A DNA stretch of 14,236 nucleotides, taken from NCBI GenBank assembly GCA_024401945.1, contig JAKSKC010000028.1, positions 1 through 14,236 on the forward strand. Reading direction: 5' to 3'. The DNA comes from Bacteroidales bacterium (GTDB taxonomy: Bacteria > Bacteroidota > Bacteroidia > Bacteroidales > UBA932). Below the pieces are notes generated by a model. The model saw only the letters and a program-made list of their open reading frames with translations, ran no database searches and had not been told where the DNA came from. Positions 1 to 8,002 of the stretch are shown piece by piece; position 1 is the first letter of the stretch; every line of letters begins with the position of its first letter. The position numbers were made by a program, and so were the translations under genes.

Positions 1-1398
1 ACCGGGGGTTGCACTCTTCATCAAAGACCCGGTGCCGGCAGAGGGGACGTACTGGCCGGATTCCTGAGGGAGTACGTCAGCCTGGCCAGCAGGAGCCCGC
101 CCGGAACAAGGAGGAAGGAGGGATGGGGCGGCAATGCCAGGATACGCGCATCCGGTTCCGGATGGATGGGGAAGCTGTCCGTCGACAGGGGCGGCAGGGC
201 CGAGCTCAACCTGAACTGGAAGGGAGGAAGCGGATTCAACGGCTCTGCGGCATACTACGGCAGGGGCTGTCTCGACCAGCTCGTGCTAGGTTCGTTCAAC
301 GCCAGGTTCGGGCAGGGGCTGATCCTGTGGAACGGGCTGTCCTTCAGCGGATTCTCAACGACTGAATCCTTCTGCAAAAAGGAGAGCGGCATCTCGGCCA
401 GCAACTCGACGACTCCTGACCTGAGAGGCGTCGCAGCCTGTTTCTCCTTCGGGAAATGGGAAATCAACGCAATGGGCGGGATAGAGGCGGGCAAAGGGAA
501 GCCCAACCTGACCCCGGCCGTCAACATAGGACGCAGGGGACGTATCTGGGATGCGGGGTTCACCGTAGCGGCGGATTCCGGGAATGCGGTCGCGGGACTC
601 GGCGGCAGGGTCCACATCAGCAGAACGGAGCTGTTCTCGGAACTGGCCTGGGACTTCAGGGGCGAAGCTCCGGCTGCGGTATTCGGCTTCAGGACGGACT
701 TTGCCTGGGAAACGACATTCTGCGCCCTCGCAAGATATTATTCCCCCGGATTCTCCGGGAAATGGTCGTCCGGAGCACGGTCGTCAACAAAGACATCGGA
801 CGAGACCGGACTTGCGATGGGATTCGGATACAAATGGCTCGACGCGACATTGGACGCGGTCTGGCATCCGCACAAGCGCAGTTCCCAGATAAAACTGCTG
901 GCAAGCGCAAAACCGGAATTCCATCTGAAACACGGGGTCCTGACAACGGAGTTCAGAGCCGCCGCAAGGCTCAGACCGGAGGACAGTTACAGGCTCCGGA
1001 CGGAACTCAGGGGCGAACTCGACTGGACATCGGGAGTATGGAAGGCCCATATCAGGATTGACGGGGTGCACTGCAGGGAAACCGGGATCCTGTCATATCT
1101 GGAAGGAGGCTACGTTTCGGAGAGCTTCGCCACATACCTCAGGGCCGGTATCTTCAGGATCGACAGATGGGATGACAGGATATATGTATATGAAAGGGAC
1201 GTGCCGGGGATGTTCAACGTGCCGGCTTATTACGGGAGAGGATGGAACGCATCACTGGTGGCAGGCTTCAAGAGCCGCTACCGGCCCGGAAAGTGCATGC
1301 ACGGGCTGAACCTGAGATTAGGGTATACGGGATATGCGGCATCACAGAAAAAGCCCGCCGGATTCGAATGGCGGGCTCAGTATTCGTTCAGATTCTGA
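1..1398 (+). CDS. Outer-membrane beta-barrel protein, C-terminal part (helix-hairpin-helix-associated type), 5' truncated
   Basis: The frame is open from base 1 to the TGA at 1396-1398, giving 465 visible residues. The ATG at 166 is therefore probably internal and the true start lies left of the window. The protein is made of short alternating, aromatic- and glycine-rich beta strands. It ends in W-R-A-Q-Y-S-F-R-F, a typical outer-membrane barrel C-terminal signal with a final Phe. The segment around bases 283-345 (GSFNARFGQGLILWNGLSFS) matches a phrase I associate with large Bacteroidetes proteins in which an N-terminal ComEA-like helix-hairpin-helix region precedes a barrel; that N-terminal part would be outside the window. 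The function is unknown. It is convergent with murF, with a single base between the two stop codons. It may instead be a generic barrel without the helix-hairpin-helix part. Confidence 0.7.
   Translation, partial: TGGCTLHQRPGAGRGDVLAGFLREYVSLASRSPPGTRRKEGWGGNARIRASGSGWMGKLSVDRGGRAELNLNWKGGSGFNGSAAYYGRGCLDQLVLGSFNARFGQGLILWNGLSFSGFSTTESFCKKESGISASNSTTPDLRGVAACFSFGKWEINAMGGIEAGKGKPNLTPAVNIGRRGRIWDAGFTVAADSGNAVAGLGGRVHISRTELFSELAWDFRGEAPAAVFGFRTDFAWETTFCALARYYSPGFSGKWSSGARSSTKTSDETGLAMGFGYKWLDATLDAVWHPHKRSSQIKLLASAKPEFHLKHGVLTTEFRAAARLRPEDSYRLRTELRGELDWTSGVWKAHIRIDGVHCRETGILSYLEGGYVSESFATYLRAGIFRIDRWDDRIYVYERDVPGMFNVPAYYGRGWNASLVAGFKSRYRPGKCMHGLNLRLGYTGYAASQKKPAGFEWRAQYSFRF
1348..1377 (-). terminator. 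Intrinsic terminator for the nupG-murF operon, inside the convergent gene
   Basis: An 8-base GC-rich stem, AGCCCGCC at 1352-1359 paired with GGCGGGCT at 1370-1377, encloses a 10-base loop. Read on the minus strand the hairpin is followed at once by a short T run (1351-1348, plus the T of the last pair). This is the order expected of a rho-independent terminator, and it begins about 22 bases past the murF stop. On the plus strand no T run follows, so it would act on murF transcripts only. The T run is short and is interrupted by a C at 1347, so efficiency is uncertain. Confidence 0.6.
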
Positions 1399-1399
1399 G

Positions 1400-2710
1400 C
1401 TAAATGCTTTCCAGGACCTTTTCCATCATAATTCCCCTGGAGCCCTTGACCAGGATGACCCTGTCCTCAACGGGATTGGATTCCAGCCACAGTTTCAGGG
1501 ATGCCGAATCTGGGAACCAGGCGACAGCCTTGAATCCCGTCTCCTTCAACGCCTTTCCGAATTCGTCTCCGACAAGGGCCGCATCGATATGTTCCGCCTC
1601 CAGCAGGCGGAGGATCCGGCAGTGCTCCTTCACTGAGTCGTCTCCCAGTTCACGCATATCCCCGAGCAGAGCGAGTCTGGAACCGGCCTTCATCGCCGAG
1701 AAGTTCTCTATGGCCGCCTTCATCGAAGACGGATTTGCATTGTAGGCATCCACAATGACCGTATTGTGAGCCGTTTTTAGCATCTGCGAACGATTGTTCT
1801 TCGGCACATAGGCCCCGATGGCCGCTACGGCTGCAGCCCTGTCCACTCCGAAATACTCCGCAACGGCAAGCGCGGCGAGGACGTTCGCGGCATTGTATGA
1901 ACCCACAAGCGCGGTCCTTACCACTGTCCCGTCAGAAAGCCTGATACCAAGATAAGGGTTATCGGGAGTCGTTTCGAGGATTTCAGCCCCCTGGTACCTG
2001 AGTCCGTATGACCAGATATGCGAGGTGACCATCCTGGAAGCCATATCAAGCAGCCTTTCGTCGTCATTGTTGATGAAGACCACGGAACCCTCCCTCGAGG
2101 AAAGATACCTGTATAGCTCACCCTTCGCTGCCATCACTCCCTCAAGGCTGCCGAAACCGAGGAGATGGGCCATCCCCACATTGGTGATGAGCCCGTAGTC
2201 CGGCTGGCTGACCTTGACAAGCTTCGCTATGTCATCCGGGTGGTTGGCCCCCATCTCTATCGCTGCGATATCGGTATCGGGAGTGATCCTGAGCAGACTG
2301 AGGGGCACGCCTATGTCATTGTTGAGATTGCCTTCGGTGGCGGTGACGTTGTATTTGGCGGAAAGGGCCGCCTTGACGAGTTCCTTCGTGGTCGTCTTGC
2401 CGTTGGTTCCGGTAAGGCCTATTACCGGAAGACGGCGTCCGCCCCCGACGTTGTTCCTGTGGTGGACGGCAAGTTCACGCAAGGTGACAAGCGGGTCCCC
2501 GACCCTGACAAGGCGCGGATCGTCCGGAAGGGCGGCGTCGGAATTGACGACAGCCCAGGCGGCACCTGAATCAAGGGCCTTCATTGCATAGTCGTTGCCG
2601 TCGAAATTCTCTCCCCTGAGGGCGAAGAACATCTCTCCCCCCTTTATCGCACGGCTGTCAGTCGTCACCCTGTAACCGCAGCCGCAGTATTTTGAATAGA
2701 TATCTTTCAT
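1400..2710 (-). CDS. murF: UDP-N-acetylmuramoyl-tripeptide--D-alanyl-D-alanine ligase
   Basis: A cytoplasmic Mur ligase that adds the D-Ala-D-Ala dipeptide to the UDP-MurNAc-tripeptide with ATP, the last cytoplasmic step before the lipid-linked stages of peptidoglycan synthesis. It has 436 residues, close to the normal family length. An N-terminal UDP-substrate domain (about 1-90) is followed by the ATP-binding loop TGTNGKTTT (100-108) and the conserved [15 protein letters not shown] stretch (126-140). IEMGANH (151-157) marks the metal/substrate region. The C-terminal ligase domain carries NNRSQ (305-309), [10 protein letters not shown] (321-330) and [10 protein letters not shown] (421-430). 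All diagnostic residues seem intact. The ATG overlaps the dut stop by 4 bases (ATGA), implying translational coupling. It is the last gene of its operon and runs up to the convergent barrel gene. Confidence 0.97.
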   Translation of the reverse strand: MKDIYSKYCGCGYRVTTDSRAIKGGEMFFALRGENFDGNDYAMKALDSGAAWAVVNSDAALPDDPRLVRVGDPLVTLRELAVHHRNNVGGGRRLPVIGLTGTNGKTTTKELVKAALSAKYNVTATEGNLNNDIGVPLSLLRITPDTDIAAIEMGANHPDDIAKLVKVSQPDYGLITNVGMAHLLGFGSLEGVMAAKGELYRYLSSREGSVVFINNDDERLLDMASRMVTSHIWSYGLRYQGAEILETTPDNPYLGIRLSDGTVVRTALVGSYNAANVLAALAVAEYFGVDRAAAVAAIGAYVPKNNRSQMLKTAHNTVIVDAYNANPSSMKAAIENFSAMKAGSRLALLGDMRELGDDSVKEHCRILRLLEAEHIDAALVGDEFGKALKETGFKAVAWFPDSASLKLWLESNPVEDRVILVKGSRGIMMEKVLESI

Positions 2711-3141
2711 TTCGTTCCGGTACTGCCGAATCCTCCCGCTCCCCTGTCGGAAACGGCGAGGTCCTCAACCTGCTCCCACTCGATGACCTCGTGCCTTGCG
2801 AGCACAAGCTGCGCTATCCTCTCACCTCTCTCTACGGTGAAGGGATCATCGGACAGATTCACCAGGATGACGCACACCTCCCCGCGGTAATCGGCATCGA
2901 CCGTACCCGGGGCATTGAGCACCGTTATTCCTTTCTTGGCGGCAAGGCCGCTGCGTGGACGCACCTGCACCTCATATCCGGCAGGAATCTCGAGGAAGAG
3001 TCCGGTAGGGACTATCGCCCTGCCCATAGGCGCGATCACCACCGGGGCATCCACAGCCGCGCGGACATCCATCCCCGCCGAAAATGCTGTTGCATATCCC
3101 GGCAGGTCCATTCCTGACCTGTTGATTACTTTTACTGTCAT
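2707..3141 (-). CDS. dut: dUTP diphosphatase (dUTPase)
   Basis: It hydrolyses dUTP to dUMP and pyrophosphate, keeping uracil out of DNA and supplying dUMP for dTMP synthesis; the family acts as a trimer. At 144 residues it has the normal length for the trimeric class. All five motifs are visible in order: AGMDVRA (motif I), RPRSGLA (II), [10 protein letters not shown] with the catalytic Asp (III), GERIAQLVL (IV) and the C-terminal [10 protein letters not shown] arm (V). The start lies 8 bases after the stop of the LptF/LptG permease, and the stop overlaps the murF start by 4 bases. Placement between an LPS-export gene and a cell-wall gene looks like operon packing rather than shared pathway. 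Confidence 0.97.
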   Translation of the reverse strand: MTVKVINRSGMDLPGYATAFSAGMDVRAAVDAPVVIAPMGRAIVPTGLFLEIPAGYEVQVRPRSGLAAKKGITVLNAPGTVDADYRGEVCVILVNLSDDPFTVERGERIAQLVLARHEVIEWEQVEDLAVSDRGAGGFGSTGTK

Positions 3142-3149
3142 ATTCTGTC

Positions 3150-4244
3150 TTATTTAGGAGCTATCCTGTAAAGCGCCGCCGCGATACCCGTGTAAAGGAT
3201 ATTCGGGAGCCATAGCGCAAGTCCCGGCGGAAGCGTGCCCGTGAACACGAACATCTGCGAGAACCTCATGAAGAGGATATACGAGAAAGCGAGGGCGAGT
3301 CCCAGCGCTATGTTCCAGCCTATTCCGCCACGCCGTTTCCTCGAGCTCAGGGCCACACCTATGATGGTCAGGATGAATGCCGAGAACGGAAGCGACAGGC
3401 GCGTGTGCTTCTCTATCTGGGCATAGATCACGTTCTGGTCCCCTCGCATCTTCTGCGTCCTTATAAGGTCCTTGAGCGATCTCCAGGAAAGCGCCTGGAC
3501 GGTCTTCTCGTTCCTGTAGAAGTCGGTGACGGTAAGAGGTATTATGGTATCCATCTGTGCTCCGGCCACGACCTTGTCATTGAGTCCTTCGGAATATTCG
3601 CGGATGAAATAGTTCTTCAGGTGCCAGCCTCCCATCGTGCTGTCCCAGGCGGCGGTCTCCGCGCTGAGCTTGCGCTCGAGCCTTCCGTCCTTCATATCCT
3701 CGAGGGTCATATGGTAGGCCGTCTTGTTCCAGTCGCTGAAGAGTTCCACGTAAACGAACTGGCCCGGAGCTATCTGGTAATGGATGTTGTTGTGCTTGAA
3801 GTCTATATGGGTCCTGACATACTTCGCCTCGAAATCCAGCCTCACGACGTTGGACCGCGGTATGACATATACGTTCAGCAGGAGTGAAAGCACTGCGATC
3901 ACGGCGGCCGAGAACATATACGGGACCATCATCCTGTGGAAGCTGACTCCCCCGGAAAGGATGGCGATGATCTCCGAATTGGCCGCGAGCCTGGAGGTCA
4001 TGAATATCACCGTTATGAACACGAACAACGGTGAGAACATATTGATGAAGTACGGTATGAAATTGACGTAATACTGGAATATCGCATCCTTGAGCGGAGC
4101 GTGGTATTCCACGAACTTGTTGATCTTCTCGGACACGTCGAAGATGATGACAATGCCGATGATCAGCAGGATGGCGATGAAGAACGTGATTATGAACTTC
4201 ATCGCGATGTATTTGTCAAGTTTCTTTACCTTCAGGTCGATCAT
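3150..4244 (-). CDS. LptF/LptG family permease (YjgP/YjgQ), lipopolysaccharide export
   Basis: Inner-membrane subunit of the LptB2FG transporter, which extracts LPS from the inner membrane and passes it to the periplasmic Lpt bridge. It has 364 residues, the usual family length. The layout is typical: about three transmembrane segments in the N-terminal third (about 16-36, 62-84, 108-128), a large periplasmic jellyroll-like domain (about 131-275), then about three more segments (286-360). The cytoplasmic-loop motif [20 protein letters not shown] (84-103) and the [20 protein letters not shown] region followed by RKRRGG are characteristic of the family. F and G are hard to tell apart by eye and only one copy is in the window, so no symbol is given. 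The start overlaps the tgt stop as ATGA. The tgt-permease neighbourhood is, as I recall, common in Bacteroidetes. Confidence 0.92.
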   Translation of the reverse strand: MIDLKVKKLDKYIAMKFIITFFIAILLIIGIVIIFDVSEKINKFVEYHAPLKDAIFQYYVNFIPYFINMFSPLFVFITVIFMTSRLAANSEIIAILSGGVSFHRMMVPYMFSAAVIAVLSLLLNVYVIPRSNVVRLDFEAKYVRTHIDFKHNNIHYQIAPGQFVYVELFSDWNKTAYHMTLEDMKDGRLERKLSAETAAWDSTMGGWHLKNYFIREYSEGLNDKVVAGAQMDTIIPLTVTDFYRNEKTVQALSWRSLKDLIRTQKMRGDQNVIYAQIEKHTRLSLPFSAFILTIIGVALSSRKRRGGIGWNIALGLALAFSYILFMRFSQMFVFTGTLPPGLALWLPNILYTGIAAALYRIAPK

Positions 4245-5371
4245 AGCCTTGACGTGATTTTCTTTACAGCCTGTTCCTTCCAGGAGAGGAAATCCCCGGC
4301 CTCTATGTGGAGCCGTGCCTGGCGCACGACATCAAGGTAGAAAGCCAGATTGTGTTCGCTCGCAATCATACCGGCGAACATCTCCCCGGAAACGAAAAGA
4401 TGCCTCAGGTAGGCTCTGCTGTATGCGTGGTCCACAAAAGACGTGCCCTCAGGGTCGATCTCGCCGAAGTCGTTCTCCCATTTGGCATTCTTCATGTTCA
4501 TTATCCCGTTCCAGGTGAACAGCATTCCGTTGCGCCCGTTTCTGGTAGGCATCACGCAGTCGAACATATCGACACCGCGGGCGATGGCCTCCAGGAGATT
4601 GGCCGGTGTCCCGACTCCCATGAGATACCTCGCCTTGTCCTTCGGGAGAATGGAATCCATAAGTTCGAGTATCGCGTACATCTGCTCCACAGGCTCCCCG
4701 ACGGCAAGCCCGCCGATGGCTATGCCCGCATCCGCGAAACGCAGGGCATGGTCCGCCGCTTCCTTCCGCAGGTCGGGATAGACACAGCCCTGGATTATCG
4801 GGAAGAACGTCTGGGAATAGCCGTACAGAGGTTCCGTTTCAGCAAAGCGGGCCGCATAGCGTTCAAGCCAGTTCTTGGTCAGCTGAAGGGACTTGCGCGC
4901 ATATTCCGGTTCCGCATCACCGGGACAGCATTCATCCAGGGCCATCATTATGTCGGCGCCTATTATCCTCTGCGTATCCACGTTGTTCTCCGGTGTGAAC
5001 TTGTGTCTGGAGCCGTCGATGTGGCTCTGGAAGGTGCAACCCTCCGGAGTTATCTTACGGATCTGCGTCAGGGAGAATATCTGGAATCCGCCGCTGTCCG
5101 TCAGGATCGGGCGGTCCCAGTTCTCGAATTTATGAAGACCTCCGGCCTGCTTGAGTATGTCAAGTCCGGGACGGAGGTAAAGGTGATATGTATTGCCGAG
5201 TATTATCTCGGCTCTTATGTCTTCCTTCAAGTCCCGGTGATAGACCCCCTTCACGGACCCCACTGTCCCGACAGGCATGAATATCGGGGTGTGGATTTCT
5301 CCGTGGTCCGTCTGTATCTGCCCCGTATGGGCCGATGACCGGGAGTCTTCGACGAGTCTTGTGAATTTCAT
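4241..5371 (-). CDS. tgt: tRNA-guanine(34) transglycosylase lacking the zinc cysteines
   Basis: It exchanges guanine-34 for preQ1 in GUN-anticodon tRNAs (Asp, Asn, His, Tyr), a step of queuosine synthesis. Its 376 residues match the family length. Key residues are present: TDSGGFQ with Asp92, DEC at 146-148, IIQG (192-195), GGLAVGEP (220-227) and the nucleophile Asp271 in DMFDCVMPTRNGR. Cys148 and Val224 correspond to the positions that favour preQ1 in bacterial enzymes. The usual zinc site CxCxxC is absent: the aligned residues are Gly309, Ser311 and Asp314 (after DPE, before YSRAYL), although the fourth ligand His340 (EHNL) remains. The gene starts inside the nupG stop (1-base overlap, TGATG) and overlaps the next gene as ATGA. 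The fold and catalytic residues seem otherwise normal, so activity is expected. Confidence 0.96.
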   Translation of the reverse strand: MKFTRLVEDSRSSAHTGQIQTDHGEIHTPIFMPVGTVGSVKGVYHRDLKEDIRAEIILGNTYHLYLRPGLDILKQAGGLHKFENWDRPILTDSGGFQIFSLTQIRKITPEGCTFQSHIDGSRHKFTPENNVDTQRIIGADIMMALDECCPGDAEPEYARKSLQLTKNWLERYAARFAETEPLYGYSQTFFPIIQGCVYPDLRKEAADHALRFADAGIAIGGLAVGEPVEQMYAILELMDSILPKDKARYLMGVGTPANLLEAIARGVDMFDCVMPTRNGRNGMLFTWNGIMNMKNAKWENDFGEIDPEGTSFVDHAYSRAYLRHLFVSGEMFAGMIASEHNLAFYLDVVRQARLHIEAGDFLSWKEQAVKKITSRL

Positions 5372-6648
5372 CAGGCAGCCTTCTTTGCGGATTTGGGATC
5401 CTTGAACAGAATTGCGAAGACTATGGCTACGACAAGCGAATATGCCGCGAAGATGTACCAGGCCTTCGACCAGTCCGGAGTGGCTGAATTGTATACACAG
5501 GCATCAACCACGGCGCCGGCCGCAAGTGTCCCTATGGATGCTCCGAGGCCGTTGGTCATCAGCATGAAGAGTCCCTGGGCGCTTGACTGTATGTCCTTTC
5601 CCGTATTGTCATTGACATAGAGCGAGCCGGAGATATTGAAGAAATCGAAGGCTACGCCGTAGACGATGCAGCTGAGGACAAAGAGAAGCACACCCGGCAT
5701 ATCCGGACGTCCGAGACCGAAGAGGCCGAAACGGAACACCCAGGCGAACATCGCGATGAGCATCACTTTCTTGATGCCGAACCTCTTCATGAAGAAAGGT
5801 ATCAAAAGGATGCAGAGCGTTTCCGAAGCCTGCGATATCGATATGAGCGCATTGGAGTTCCTTACGGCGAAGGTATCCGCAAACGCAGGGTTGTCCCCGA
5901 ATGAACCGAGGAAGGTGTTTGCATATCCGTTGGTCACCTGCAATGAGGCCCCGAGCAGCATCGAGAAGATGAAGAAGATTGCGAACTGGCTGTCCTTGAA
6001 AAGCTTGAAAGCCTTCAGGCCGACAGAATCGGCAAAGCTCTGCCCGACTGAGACACTGACAGGGCAGTGAGGAAGCGATACCGCATAGATACAGAGCACG
6101 AGGCTCAGCACTCCGGATGAGAGGAGCTGTGTGTATGAATCCTGCATCGCGACTCCGTCTATCCTGAGCCAGTTGGTGACAAGCATACTGATGATGAAGC
6201 CCACCGTACCGAACACGCGGATAGGGGGATATGATTTCACGGTATCCTTCCCGGCCGCCTCCAGGACCTTGTAAGCCACGGAGTTGGAGATGGCTATGGT
6301 AGGCATGAAGAACGCCACGCTTATGCTGTACAGAGTGAAGAGCGGAGCGAACGCCAGACTTTCACCTGAGCGCATGCAGTAGATTCCGGCGGCGATCATA
6401 AATATACCGGCCAGACCGTGGCAGAGTGAAAGGACCTTCTGTGCCTCGATGCGCCTGTCGGCGATTATTCCCATCAGGGCCGGCATGAATATGGACACGA
6501 TTCCCTGCATTGCAAAGAACCACTTGATATTCGGACCCATGCCGATGTTACCGAGATATCTTCCCAAAGATGTGAGATAGGCCCCCCAGACTGCGAATTC
6601 GATGAAGTTCATCAGTATCAGTCTGAACGTAATGTTCTTGTTCTTCAT
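5371..6648 (-). CDS. nupG: Nucleoside:H+ symporter, NupG/XapB family (MFS)
   Basis: A proton-coupled nucleoside importer of the inner membrane. It has 425 residues with about 12 hydrophobic segments, close to E. coli NupG. Sequence phrases agree with NupG along the whole length: WGAYLTSLG near the N-terminus, FMPALMGIIADRR at 54-66, YPPIRVFGTVGFI, AIFFIFSMLLGASLQVTN, and AFDFFNISGSLYV with the following SSAQGLFMLMTNGLG. The start follows a 40-base gap after potD that holds a good promoter -7 element, so this gene probably opens its own operon (nupG-tgt-LptF/G-dut-murF) even though pot transcripts may read into it. The exact nucleoside range cannot be read from the sequence. Confidence 0.93.
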   Translation of the reverse strand: MKNKNITFRLILMNFIEFAVWGAYLTSLGRYLGNIGMGPNIKWFFAMQGIVSIFMPALMGIIADRRIEAQKVLSLCHGLAGIFMIAAGIYCMRSGESLAFAPLFTLYSISVAFFMPTIAISNSVAYKVLEAAGKDTVKSYPPIRVFGTVGFIISMLVTNWLRIDGVAMQDSYTQLLSSGVLSLVLCIYAVSLPHCPVSVSVGQSFADSVGLKAFKLFKDSQFAIFFIFSMLLGASLQVTNGYANTFLGSFGDNPAFADTFAVRNSNALISISQASETLCILLIPFFMKRFGIKKVMLIAMFAWVFRFGLFGLGRPDMPGVLLFVLSCIVYGVAFDFFNISGSLYVNDNTGKDIQSSAQGLFMLMTNGLGASIGTLAAGAVVDACVYNSATPDWSKAWYIFAAYSLVVAIVFAILFKDPKSAKKAA

Positions 6649-6672
6649 ATCTGCCTGGTTTTATAAGGAGTA

Positions 6673-6680
6673 CAAATATA
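6673..6680 (-). promoter_or_regulatory. Bacteroidetes-type promoter -7 element upstream of nupG
   Basis: On the minus strand these bases read TATATTTG, an exact match to the Bacteroidetes sigma-ABfr -7 consensus TAnnTTTG. Transcription would start near 6666, giving a leader of less than 20 bases before the nupG ATG. No convincing TTTG -33 element is seen at the usual distance; that region is the end of potD. The element lies in the only noncoding gap between the pot genes and nupG. Confidence 0.5.
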
Positions 6681-6688
6681 CCAAATAT

Positions 6689-7987
6689 TTATTTGCGGCC
6701 GTGCCTGCGCGAACGTGATTTTCCGAAGAATATCTTGCGGATTGCAAGGAAAGCTATCACGACAACAGCCAGACCGGTGATAATCAGCGTCATACCGTTC
6801 GCATTCTCACCCTTGACCCTGGACCACATCGCGATGAGCCTGTCACTGTCCTGACCCCAGTCGTGCATAAGGGCGCATTTCTCTATGGTGCTCCTGTCCG
6901 GATAGAGAACGGGATCCACGCATACGGATTCGGCGCCTTCACCGAAGAAATAGCTGAGGTCGATAGGCTCGAAGGACTCGTCGATCTGGGATTCGAGAAG
7001 GGACTTGTCCCCGTTGGCGGAAACATAGCCCGTCACCTCCATGTTCCTGATTGCGATGTCCGGACGGCAGAGGAAGTCGATGAAATAGGTCGCGGCCTTG
7101 ACATTCCTGGAATACTTAGGTATCACCCAGCCGTCAAACCACACGTTGCTGCCCTCCTTTGGGACTGCATAGCGGAGCTCCACCCCCACCTCTGCGGCCT
7201 CTTCGATAGCCCAGACGGCATCGCCGCTCCAGTTGAGACTGAGATAGGCCCTGTTCTGGGTCATCTGCTCCTTGCCGAAATCAGCCTCCCATCCGGCCAC
7301 GAGTTTCTTGACATCCTTCATATAGGACTCCACTGCAGCGATGGATTCTTCCGATGAATCCAGCATCACATCGTCAAGGGTAATCGCACCGGAAGCCAGT
7401 TCATCCTGCTTGAGGTGGATGAGGACAGGGCTGTATACATCCCTCGGAGCATCCTTTATGAGGATCTTGCCGGCGAACTTGGGATTCCTGATGACCTCCC
7501 AGGTTGAAGCCTCCTCGTCGGTGACGTAGGCCGGGTTGTACAGGATGCCGGTGGTACCCCACATGAAGGCCACCGAGTAGTTGTTCGCGTCAATGTTCGG
7601 ATTGATCTTCGAGAACACCTCGCGCACGTAAGGGGAACGGTTGTTCTCGATATAGTTCATACCCTCCGGAAGAGCTTCGAAATCAAGAGGGAGAAGCAGG
7701 TCCTCGTTGAGCATTCTCTCGATGATATAGTCTGACGGACACACCACGTCGAAATCCTCGTGACCTTTCTCGATCTTGGTGAGCATCGTTTCGTTGATGT
7801 CGAAGGTCTGGTAGATGACGTGTATCTTTTCACCGGTCTGCTCTTCATACCATTTCTCGAACTCCCCTATCACAGGTTCGTCGATGTAGTTCGACCAGTT
7901 GTAGACTTTGAGAACGGAGCTTCTGTCGGATTTGCATCCGCAAAGCAGAACCAGCAGAAGCTGGACAAGGATCAGGCTTTTTTTCAT
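6689..7987 (-). CDS. potD: Spermidine/putrescine-binding protein with C-terminal membrane anchor
   Basis: Substrate-binding subunit of the polyamine ABC importer. A lipoprotein signal (hydrophobic 5-15, then L-C-G-Cys18) starts the 432-residue protein. Mature-domain phrases match PotD: KVYNWSNYI (27-35), FDVVCPSDYIIERM (79-92), WGTTGILYNP (143-152), LNWSGDAVW (251-259) and NVWFDGWVIPK (281-291), where Trp283 and Asp285 align with polyamine-contacting positions. The fold ends near residue 392. It is followed by one hydrophobic helix (about 399-416) and a basic tail of 16 residues rich in Arg and Lys. That end is absent from E. coli PotD and suggests a transmembrane anchor with the tail in the cytoplasm. 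It is the last gene of the pot unit, 15 bases after potC. A related substrate (putrescine only, or another cationic compound) is possible. Confidence 0.92.
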   Translation of the reverse strand: MKKSLILVQLLLVLLCGCKSDRSSVLKVYNWSNYIDEPVIGEFEKWYEEQTGEKIHVIYQTFDINETMLTKIEKGHEDFDVVCPSDYIIERMLNEDLLLPLDFEALPEGMNYIENNRSPYVREVFSKINPNIDANNYSVAFMWGTTGILYNPAYVTDEEASTWEVIRNPKFAGKILIKDAPRDVYSPVLIHLKQDELASGAITLDDVMLDSSEESIAAVESYMKDVKKLVAGWEADFGKEQMTQNRAYLSLNWSGDAVWAIEEAAEVGVELRYAVPKEGSNVWFDGWVIPKYSRNVKAATYFIDFLCRPDIAIRNMEVTGYVSANGDKSLLESQIDESFEPIDLSYFFGEGAESVCVDPVLYPDRSTIEKCALMHDWGQDSDRLIAMWSRVKGENANGMTLIITGLAVVVIAFLAIRKIFFGKSRSRRHGRK

Positions 7988-8002
7988 TTCAGGTTTATGG
8001 TA

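Noticed and set aside
166..168. ATG at 166 as the true start of the barrel gene.
   Set aside because: The same frame is open to the window edge. Starting here would give a barrel without a signal peptide.
107..365. A purine-rich AAGGAGGAAGGAGGG followed by ATG at 123, resembling a strong ribosome-binding site and start in another plus-strand frame.
   Set aside because: The resulting protein is short, extremely Arg/Gln-rich and without recognisable features, while the frame starting at base 1 encodes a convincing barrel. Bacteroidetes rarely rely on such sites.
1410..1441. TCCAGG and CCTGGA arms just past the barrel-gene stop, considered as its terminator.
   Set aside because: The loop is about 20 bases, the stem is only 6 pairs and no T run follows.
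4307..5338. A long plus-strand open frame (343 codons) opposite tgt, and a similar 442-codon frame opposite potA at 9662-10990.
   Set aside because: Both are antisense shadows of well-supported genes in GC-rich sequence. Their composition (His/Arg/Val-rich, no domains) is typical of such shadows.
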